From Planctomycetota bacterium (GTDB taxonomy: Bacteria > Planctomycetota > PLA2): a stretch of DNA of 6,431 bases. The position numbers and the translations under genes are program-made. The stretch is from contig JAKLKT010000339.1 in assembly GCA_023150495.1 (NCBI GenBank), positions 1 through 6,431 of the forward strand, in the 5' to 3' direction. Each line of letters starts with the position of its first letter. Within the stretch, counting starts at the first letter, position 1. Below are positions 1 to 4,699 of this stretch, one piece after another. The notes beneath the pieces are model-generated. The model saw only the letters and a list, made by a program, of their open reading frames with translations, was not told the origin of the DNA and made no database searches.

Positions 1-297
1 CTCGGCGCCGAGAGCGAGGTCGCGGCGTGGGGGATCACCGTGCGCGCGATCACGCCTCGCATGCGGCTGGAGATGGGGCTCCCCGAGGAGAGCGGCGTGC
101 TCGTGACCGGCGTGCGCGCCGGCAGCCCGGCCGCGACGAGGCTCGAGGACGGCGACATCCTCCGCGAGGTGGACGGCGTCGAGGTCAAGGGCCTAGCGCA
201 GTTCCTCGACGTGATCGGCAAGGCGAAGAGCCCGGTGCGGATCGCCTTCCGGCGTGGCGCGGTGATCGACGTGACCGTGCTCCGGGAGGTCCGATGA
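1..297 (+). CDS. PDZ-domain protein, C-terminal part (HtrA/DegP-like, 5' end outside window)
   Basis: The frame is open from the first base, so this is the last 98 residues of a longer protein. It is one PDZ domain: a start strand around W10-G11-I12-T13-V14, a GVLVTGVRAGSPAA segment (about residues 36-49) matching the PDZ 'V..V..GSPA..AG' core, then L-E-D-G-D-I-L-R-E-V-D-G-V, which is the usual 'GL..GD.I..ING' stretch, and a last strand ending R-E-V-R. PDZ domains of this kind bind C-terminal or exposed peptide tails and usually sit behind a trypsin-like protease domain in HtrA/DegP periplasmic proteases. No protease part is visible, so I cannot say whether it is active. The stop overlaps the next ATG by four bases (ATGA), which implies translational coupling with the related downstream gene. 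A PDZ protein without a protease domain is the main alternative. Confidence 0.8.
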   Translation, partial: LGAESEVAAWGITVRAITPRMRLEMGLPEESGVLVTGVRAGSPAATRLEDGDILREVDGVEVKGLAQFLDVIGKAKSPVRIAFRRGAVIDVTVLREVR

Positions 298-1631
298 CGG
301 GGGGGCGCGGGGGCATCGTCGCCCTGCTCCTGCTCGCCGGCGCCGCGTCGGCCGAGGATCTCGCCGACCGCATCTGGGTCGTGCGCATCACGACCGAGCG
401 CTCGTCGTTCGGCGCGCCGTCGCGGCAGACGCTCCTCGCGCCCGCCGTGCCGGTCGAGGACGGGCTGCTCCTCGCGGTCGGGTTCGCCCTCGAGCCGACG
501 ACGGAGAAGGACGAGGCGCTTCGGGTGACCGCGATCGACCCGCAGGGGAAGATCGTCCCCGCGGAGCTCGTCGGCGGCGACGACGACCTCCGCTGCACGA
601 TCATCCGGCTGCAGGGCGCGAAACCGGAGCCGGTCGCGCTCGAGGGCGCGCCGCGCAAGGCGGGCGACGAGGTCCTCCTCCTCTCGCGGCACGGCGAGGT
701 CATGCGGTTCGCGCCGCGCCGGATGGCGACGCGGATCGAGGCGATGGTGGCGGCGCCGCGGACCCTCTACGCGCTGCCCGCGGACGCGCAGTCCTTCCAG
801 GGCGCGGTCGCGGTGACGCCCGAGGGAAGGCTCGTCGGGCTCGTGGACCTGCGGCCGACGGTGGCCGAGGGGCTCGGGATCATGCTCGGGATCGGGCCGC
901 AGACGGCGGTCATCGTGCCCGCGGAGACCTACGCGGACGTGCCCAGGGCCCTGCCGAGGAAGGACCGGCCGCGCGGATGGCTCGGCGTCAATCTCGCGCC
1001 GTTCGACGCCGACCGAGAGGCCTACTTCGGGGTCGACACGCCGGTGGACGGCGCGTTCGTGACCGGGGTCGCGGACGGGTCGCCCGCGGACCGCGCGGGG
1101 ATCCGGCTCCACGACGTCGTGCAGAGCATCGGCGATCTTCCGCTCCGCTTCGAGCGGATGGACGACTGGGACCCGCTGCTGCGGGCGGTGCAGCGGCTGC
1201 CGCTCGGCAAGCCGCTCCCGTGCCGGGTGCTCCGCTTCGAGCGGCTTCCCGACGGCGGCTACGACGCGAAGGCGTTCGAGGTCGCGCTGACGCTCGAGGC
1301 GCGCCCGCTCGACTTCGCCGACGCGCCGGAGACCGAGATCGAGGATCTCGGGTTCCGGGTGAAGCCGCTGACGCAGGACTGGCGCCGCTCGAACCGCATG
1401 CCCGGGGACCTCGAGGGGGTCGTGGTCACGCGTCTCGATCGGGCGTCGGCGGCGCAGCTCGGCGGCCTCCAGCCGGGCGACGTCGTCCTGAAGGTGGACG
1501 ACAACGCGACGGCCGACGTCGCGGCCCTCCGCAAGGCGCTCGCGGAGGCCCGCGAAACGAAGCGCACGAAGGTCGTCTTCTTCGTCCGCCGCGGCTCCGC
1601 CACCACCTTCCTCACCATCCAGCCGGAATAG
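294..1631 (+). CDS. Secreted HtrA-like protein with degenerate protease domain and two PDZ domains
   Basis: 445 residues, starting at the ATG that overlaps the upstream stop. An in-frame start further upstream (27) would overlap the previous gene by 270 bases and lose the signal peptide, so I reject it. Residues 1-20 form a signal peptide (R5, hydrophobic 8-18, A-S-A before E21), so the protein is exported. Residues about 25-212 follow the HtrA trypsin-like fold: a V-V-R-I strand, an 'IDPQGKIVPAELVGGDDDLRCTI'-like stretch at 81-103, and a final 'PEGRLVGLVDL' strand at 176-186. The catalytic GNSGGP motif is not kept (Q166-S-F-Q-G-A171) and no histidine lies in the expected place near 50-66. 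PDZ1 spans about 228-338 (G-W-L-G-V at 228-232, GSPADRAGI 262-270) and PDZ2 about 350-443 (LGGLQPGDVV 389-398). It is probably an inactive chaperone, adaptor or scaffold, possibly partnering the upstream PDZ protein. The loss of activity is inferred from motifs. Confidence 0.8.
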   Translation: MTGGRGGIVALLLLAGAASAEDLADRIWVVRITTERSSFGAPSRQTLLAPAVPVEDGLLLAVGFALEPTTEKDEALRVTAIDPQGKIVPAELVGGDDDLRCTIIRLQGAKPEPVALEGAPRKAGDEVLLLSRHGEVMRFAPRRMATRIEAMVAAPRTLYALPADAQSFQGAVAVTPEGRLVGLVDLRPTVAEGLGIMLGIGPQTAVIVPAETYADVPRALPRKDRPRGWLGVNLAPFDADREAYFGVDTPVDGAFVTGVADGSPADRAGIRLHDVVQSIGDLPLRFERMDDWDPLLRAVQRLPLGKPLPCRVLRFERLPDGGYDAKAFEVALTLEARPLDFADAPETEIEDLGFRVKPLTQDWRRSNRMPGDLEGVVVTRLDRASAAQLGGLQPGDVVLKVDDNATADVAALRKALAEARETKRTKVVFFVRRGSATTFLTIQPE

Positions 1632-1633
1632 TG

Positions 1634-1639
1634 TATCTT
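1634..1639 (+). promoter_or_regulatory. Possible -10 box (TATCTT) in the msrC upstream spacer
   Basis: TATCTT lies just after the HtrA-like stop codon and matches four of six bases of the bacterial -10 consensus. No good -35 is seen, because that position lies inside the upstream gene. A transcript starting about seven bases later would begin at the first leader hairpin. Weak evidence by itself. Confidence 0.25.
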
Positions 1640-1641
1640 TT

Positions 1642-1671
1642 CCCGAAGCGGGCCCCATAAGGGGTTTCGGG
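1642..1671 (+). other. Inverted repeat / stem-loop after the HtrA-like gene
   Basis: CCCGAA (1642-1647) can pair with TTCGGG (1666-1671), and inside it CCCC (1653-1656) pairs with GGGG (1661-1664) around an ATAA loop. A five-base bulge, GCGGG, is left on the 5' side. It could end transcription of the HtrA-like operon, but no T-run follows, so it is not a standard intrinsic terminator. It could equally be the first stem of the msrC leader. Confidence 0.4.
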
Positions 1672-1692
1672 TAAACGAGTTAGGGCGACGGG

Positions 1693-1712
1693 GTGCGGCA
1701 TCCGTGCCGCAC
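1693..1712 (+). other. Perfect 8-bp hairpin upstream of msrC
   Basis: GTGCGGCA (1693-1700) and TGCCGCAC (1705-1712) are exact reverse complements around a TCCG loop. Two further G-T wobble pairs can extend the stem. It ends 11 bases before the GGAGG ribosome binding site. Only two T residues follow, which argues against a Rho-independent terminator. A 5'-UTR stem affecting translation or stability, or a Rho-type end for the upstream operon, are both possible. Confidence 0.45.
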
Positions 1713-1735
1713 TTGCGGCCCGTGGAGGTGGAGCG

Positions 1736-2254
1736 ATGCGAGTCCAGGGCGTCGGGGAGGGGAAGCCTCGCGAGGAGGCGTACGCGCTCGTCGCCGACCA
1801 GGTACGTTCCCTGCTCGACGGGTGCCCCGGCCGTTCCGTGCTGGACGGGTGCCCCGGCGGCACGGCGGCGATGGCGAGCGTCGCTGCGCTCCTCAAGGAC
1901 ACGTTCGATCACTACTCATGGGTGGGGTTCTATCTGCCCCTTCCGGACGGCTCCCTCGTCGTCGGCCCCTACCAGGGTCCGCTCGCGTGCATCCGCCTCC
2001 CTGCAGGAAAAGGCGTCTGCCAGGCGGCGGCGGTTTCGCGGCGGACGGTGATCGTTCCCGACGTGCACGCTTTCCCGGGGCACATCGCGTGCGACAGCCG
2101 GTCGAGGAGCGAGATCGTCGTCCCGGTCCTGCAGCGCGAGCGCCTCCTCGCGGTGCTGGACGCCGACTCGCACCTGCCCGACGCCTTCACCGCCGCAGAC
2201 CAGCGGGGTCTCGAAGACGTCGCGGCGTGTCTGGCTCGGGCCTGGGCGCCATGA
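1736..2254 (+). CDS. msrC: Free methionine-(R)-sulfoxide reductase (GAF-fold, fRMsr/MsrC)
   Basis: 172 residues, starting at ATG 1736 with a strong ribosome binding site, GGAGG at 1724-1728, seven bases upstream. The family reduces free L-methionine-(R)-sulfoxide to methionine in the cytoplasm, with thioredoxin recycling the enzyme. The signature blocks are all present: W62-V-G-F-Y-L, L74-V-V-G-P-Y-Q, A84-C-I-R-L, G93-V-C, V109-H-A-F-P-G-H-I-A-C-D, S125-E-I-V-V-P and L141-D-A-D-S. The three redox cysteines are C85, C95 and C119, matching C84, C94 and C118 of E. coli MsrC. E126, D142 and D144 match the substrate-binding acidic residues. The core therefore looks functional. The oddity is a 9-residue tandem repeat (24-32 and 33-41) between the first helix and the GAF core, which adds cysteines C30 and C39. 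The gene appears to stand alone. Confidence 0.93.
   Translation: MRVQGVGEGKPREEAYALVADQVRSLLDGCPGRSVLDGCPGGTAAMASVAALLKDTFDHYSWVGFYLPLPDGSLVVGPYQGPLACIRLPAGKGVCQAAAVSRRTVIVPDVHAFPGHIACDSRSRSEIVVPVLQRERLLAVLDADSHLPDAFTAADQRGLEDVAACLARAWAP
1805..1858 (+). repeat. 27-bp in-frame tandem duplication inside msrC
   Basis: Two adjacent 27-base copies (1805-1831 and 1832-1858) differ at only two positions, the 7th and the 12th, both C to G. They encode RSLLDGCPG followed by RSVLDGCPG. Relatives I recall, such as E. coli MsrC, have roughly one such linker (LMAGETSFLATLAN-like) here, so one copy looks like an insertion. The near identity of the DNA suggests a fairly recent event. Confidence 0.85.
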
Positions 2255-2302
2255 CCGCCCCAAGGCGGCCGCGCCCTTCCCGTGTCCCCGGAGCCCCTTG
2301 GG
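2255..2302. repeat. Nested inverted repeats directly after msrC
   Basis: CCGCC (2255-2259) and GGCGG (2264-2268) can form a five-pair hairpin straight after the stop codon. Overlapping it, CCCAAGG (2259-2265) is the reverse complement of CCTTGGG (2296-2302). The two pairings exclude each other. Neither is followed by a T-run, so a standard terminator for msrC is not seen; the structures may still help end or stabilise its transcript. Confidence 0.35.
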
Positions 2303-2320
2303 TGTCCTCAATAGGGGACA
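2303..2320. repeat. Short inverted repeat next to the minus-strand terminator
   Basis: TGTCCTC (2303-2309) pairs with GGGGACA (2314-2320), with one T-G wobble, around an AATA loop. The second arm is also an exact complement of TGTCCCC at 2283-2289, so two alternative pairings exist. The right arm abuts the A-run that forms the T-tract of the neighbouring minus-strand terminator. It may be a remnant of a palindromic repeat; function unknown. Confidence 0.4.
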
Positions 2321-2357
2321 AAAAAGAACCGGGGCCGGACGTTGCATCCGGCCCCGG
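2320..2357 (-). terminator. Intrinsic terminator facing the minus strand
   Basis: An 11-bp perfect GC-rich stem, CCGGGGCCGGA (2329-2339) with TCCGGCCCCGG (2347-2357), encloses a 7-base loop. Read on the minus strand the stem is followed at once by TTCTTTTTT (2328-2320), the classical Rho-independent layout. On the plus strand no T-run follows; the stem runs on into GGTAGGAGG. No minus-strand coding gene can be supported nearby, so its upstream transcript is unexplained. Confidence 0.65.
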
Positions 2358-2448
2358 GGTAGGAGGAACTTGGAGTACGGCACGGTGCTTCTCGGTGCTG
2401 TCGTTTCTCCCGGTCGGTCTTCCGGCTTGGGCTCTTCACTTGTCAATC
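2320..2448 (-). ncRNA. Candidate small RNA ending at the minus-strand terminator
   Basis: This is an inference from position: the minus-strand terminator has no recognisable coding sequence before it. A possible -10 box TATAGA lies on the minus strand at 2460-2455, without a convincing -35, and would give a transcript of about 130 nucleotides. Just before the terminator stem the RNA would carry CCUCCU (complement of 2361-2366), which is complementary to ribosome binding sites; exposed C-rich motifs of this kind occur in several bacterial small RNAs that block translation. I find no match to the SRP RNA, 6S RNA, tmRNA or RNase P RNA features I know. Read on the plus strand the same bases form AGGAGG followed by TTG, so the motif could have another meaning. 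Confidence 0.25.
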
Positions 2449-2456
2449 CACTTGTC
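2437..2456. repeat. Direct repeat CACTTGTC, 12-bp spacing, in an AT-richer patch
   Basis: CACTTGTC occurs at 2437-2444 and 2449-2456, about one helical turn apart. On the minus strand it reads GACAAGTG twice, and the second minus-strand copy includes a TTGACA. The patch from about 2437 to 2510 is less GC-rich than the rest of the window, as expected for regulatory DNA. It may be an operator for the candidate minus-strand RNA or for the helicase gene. Confidence 0.35.
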
Positions 2457-2542
2457 TATACGCAACAACTGTTCCGGACGGCTGGGGAATTTGTTAGGGG
2501 GGAAAAGTCGCGATTCCGGGCGCTCCCCGGGGGCCCTTCGCC

Positions 2543-4606
2543 GTGCGTTTCTGTCACAAACCGCGCACGCCGGGCACTTTCGGCGCGCACGGCGGCGCGG
2601 AACCGCCGGGGGGTATCCCGCGGGAACCGGGCCCCAGGCGGTATCCTGCGCCCATCTCCATCGAGGATCGCGACGTAGAGCCCGTTCCGGCCACCTTCCG
2701 CGGCAAGCGCCTCTATCCCTTCCAGAAAAAGGCGATCGAGGCGATCGACTCGGGCCGGTCGGTGATCGTCGCCGCCCCGACCGGGGCGGGGAAGACGCTC
2801 GTCGCCGACTACGCCATCGAGCACGCCTTCGAGCAGGGCCGCCGGATCGTCTACACGGCCCCCATCAAGGCGCTCTCGAACCAGAAGTTCCGGGACTTCC
2901 GCGACGAGCACGGCGACGACGTCGGGATCATGACCGGCGACGTCACGATCAACCCGGAGGCGCCGCTGCTCATCATGACGACGGAGGTCTTCCGGAACAC
3001 GATCTTCGAGAGCCCCGAGCGGCTCGAGCCGGTCGAGTTCGTCGTCTTCGACGAGATCCACTACCTGGACGACGAGGAGCGGGGGACCGTCTGGGAGGAG
3101 TCGATCCTCTACGCGCCGCTCCACATCCGCGTGCTCGCGCTCTCCGCGACGATCCCGAACATCGAGCAGCTCGCGGGCTGGATCCGCAAGGCCCGGAAGT
3201 GCGAGATGGACGTCGTCGAGGAGCACGAGCGCCCCGTGCCCCTGCACCACTACCTCTACGTGCCGGACGTCGGGCCGAAGGAGCTGCGGCAGCTGAAGGG
3301 GGTCCTCGCGAAGCACCCGCGGCAGCGCCGGTTCCGGACGGACGGCGCCCCCCGGCACCCCCTCGAATACGCCGTCCGCGAGGGCTGGCTCCCCGCCCTC
3401 TACTTCGCCTTCTCCCGGCGCGACTGCGAGCTTCTCTGCGAGCGCGAGGCGAAGCACGAGCTCCTCGACAAGGACGAGCGCCGCCAGATCCTCGCGCACT
3501 TCGACGACCTCGCGCTCCGCTACGAGGTGGACGGGCAGCCGGGGACGCAGCGCCTCCGCCGGTTCGCCGGCAACGGCGTGCTCTACCACCACGCGGGCCT
3601 CCTCCCGATCTACAAGGAGATCGTCGAGCGCCTCTTCACGACGGGCGACGTGAAGATCCTCTTCGCGACGGAGACCTTCGCGCTCGGCGTGAACATGCCG
3701 GCGAAGTGCGTGATCTTCGATACGCTGAAGAAGTTCGACGGCGTCGACGTGCGGTGGCTGAAGACGCGCGACTACCTGCAGATGGCGGGGCGCGCGGGGC
3801 GGCAGGGGATCGACGAGGAGGGGATCGTCCTCTCGCGGATCTGGCTCGAGGAGGCGGAGTACTACCCGCTGGAGAGGATCACGCAGGGGGAGTGCGAGGG
3901 GGTGACGAGCCGCTTCAACCTCTCCTACTCGACGCTCCTGAACCTCTTCCTGCGGCTCGGCAAGGACGTCACCACGGCCTACGACAAGAGCTTCGCGCAC
4001 TACCAGGAGACGAAGCAGCAGCGGAAGACCGCGTCGCCGCGCAACAAGGTGATCGCGCAGAGGATCCGCGTGCTCCGCGAGATGGGCTACATCGAGGGGG
4101 AGGGGACCACGCCGACGGGCGAGCTCGCGCGGATGATCAACGGCTACGAGGTGCAGGTGACGGAGTTCTACCGCGCGGGCGTCTTCGAGCGGGCGAGCGT
4201 GCTCGAGCTGTGCGCGATCTTCACCGCGATCGTGTACGAGGCGCGCAAGGTGGACGAGGCGGACGAGCGGGGCATCCGGTTCGAGAAGGAGTGCATCGGC
4301 CTCGTGCGGGACTGGCGCAAGGAGGAGAAGCGGCAGGGGTTGCGCGAGCTCACGAAGAACCCGGACTTCGCGATCAACTCGGTGGTGCTCGCGTGGGCGA
4401 AGGGCAGCACGTTCGACGACCTGAAGAAGTACACGAACGTGTCGGAGGGCGACCTCGTGCGGGCGCTGCGGATGGCGCTGCAGCTGATGCGCCAGCTCGG
4501 CCGCGTGCTCGACAAGGACGACCCGCTGCGGGCGAAGCTCGCCGAGGCGGCCGCGCTCCTCGACCGCGACGTGGTCGACGCCCGCCGCCAGCTCGAGCTC
4601 GGGTAG
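2543..4606 (+). CDS. Ski2/Mtr4-like DExH-box RNA helicase (start uncertain)
   Basis: 687 residues from GTG 2543; the motifs in order are Walker A A78-P-T-G-A-G-K-T85, Ia T105-A-P-I-K-A-L, Ic T146-T-E, Walker B D170-E-I-H173, III S201-A-T, IV Y287-F-A-F-S, V A375-T-E-T-F-A-L-G-V-N-M-P, and VI Q413-M-A-G-R-A-G-R420. Residues about 530-655 resemble the DSHCT end domain of Ski2/Mtr4 enzymes (EFYRAGVF 541-548; WAKGSTFDDLKKYT 618-631, then a SEGDLVRALRMALQLMRQLGR segment). These enzymes use ATP to unwind structured RNA 3' to 5' for decay or processing; mycobacterial HelY is a bacterial relative. At about 650 residues this one is compact, with no clear arch insertion. Homology begins at about residue 38; residues 1-37 have scattered A/T third positions and look non-coding. 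No ATG, GTG or TTG lies between 2546 and the ATPase core, so the true start may be ATC 2654 or GTA 2675, the latter seven bases after GAGGA. Tandem stops TAG-TAG. Confidence 0.9.
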   Translation: MRFCHKPRTPGTFGAHGGAEPPGGIPREPGPRRYPAPISIEDRDVEPVPATFRGKRLYPFQKKAIEAIDSGRSVIVAAPTGAGKTLVADYAIEHAFEQGRRIVYTAPIKALSNQKFRDFRDEHGDDVGIMTGDVTINPEAPLLIMTTEVFRNTIFESPERLEPVEFVVFDEIHYLDDEERGTVWEESILYAPLHIRVLALSATIPNIEQLAGWIRKARKCEMDVVEEHERPVPLHHYLYVPDVGPKELRQLKGVLAKHPRQRRFRTDGAPRHPLEYAVREGWLPALYFAFSRRDCELLCEREAKHELLDKDERRQILAHFDDLALRYEVDGQPGTQRLRRFAGNGVLYHHAGLLPIYKEIVERLFTTGDVKILFATETFALGVNMPAKCVIFDTLKKFDGVDVRWLKTRDYLQMAGRAGRQGIDEEGIVLSRIWLEEAEYYPLERITQGECEGVTSRFNLSYSTLLNLFLRLGKDVTTAYDKSFAHYQETKQQRKTASPRNKVIAQRIRVLREMGYIEGEGTTPTGELARMINGYEVQVTEFYRAGVFERASVLELCAIFTAIVYEARKVDEADERGIRFEKECIGLVRDWRKEEKRQGLRELTKNPDFAINSVVLAWAKGSTFDDLKKYTNVSEGDLVRALRMALQLMRQLGRVLDKDDPLRAKLAEAAALLDRDVVDARRQLELG
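2612..2650 (+). promoter_or_regulatory. Possible helicase promoter region with repeated GGTATCCYGCG
   Basis: GGTATCCCGCG at 2612-2622 and GGTATCCTGCG at 2640-2650 are direct repeats, 28 bp apart, with one difference. The first copy is part of a palindrome centred on TCCCGCGGGA (2616-2625) with GGT/ACC flanks. The second contains TATCCT (2642-2647), a four-of-six -10 match. A transcript from it would start near 2654, exactly where helicase-like sequence begins. No clear -35 is seen. Confidence 0.35.
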
Positions 4607-4699
4607 TAGCGGTACGGTGCCAGGCTCCGACCCACTAATATCCCCGGGATCCCGCCCGCCAAGCGCCCGGATCACGAGCTGGGACGGTCGCCCCCTGCC
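4607..4699. other. Spacer with possible REP-like element and -10-like site
   Basis: No gene here. The stretch at about 4611-4634 (GGTACGGTGCCAGG, then CTCCGACCC) resembles, from memory, short repeats scattered through GC-rich genomes and often linked to REP-associated transposases. I see only one copy in this window, so this is tentative. CGGGATCCCG (4645-4654) is a perfect 10-bp palindrome. TAATAT (4636-4641) is a four-of-six -10 match that could serve the next gene. There is no T-run terminator for the helicase gene. Confidence 0.3.

Noticed and set aside
27..293. Upstream extension of the HtrA-like gene to 27
   Set aside because: It overlaps the PDZ-coding frame entirely, reads as arginine-rich nonsense, and would bury the signal peptide beginning at 294.
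977..1660. 227-codon plus-strand frame
   Set aside because: Low-complexity Arg/Gly/Pro shadow of the HtrA-like gene.
1632..1735. SAM or other known riboswitch before msrC
   Set aside because: Stems are present, but I could not match the conserved core of any riboswitch class I know.
1805..1858. CRISPR-like or satellite repeat
   Set aside because: Only two directly abutting, in-frame copies without spacers, inside a conserved gene.
1916..2446. Minus-strand 176-codon frame starting TTG 2446
   Set aside because: It runs through the strong minus-strand terminator and then antisense to msrC, and has no good ribosome binding site. Its first 30 codons look moderately protein-like, but no homology is recognisable.
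1693..4638. 981-codon plus-strand frame through msrC and the helicase
   Set aside because: Arginine-, proline- and glycine-rich shadow of the two real genes, with no recognisable domain.
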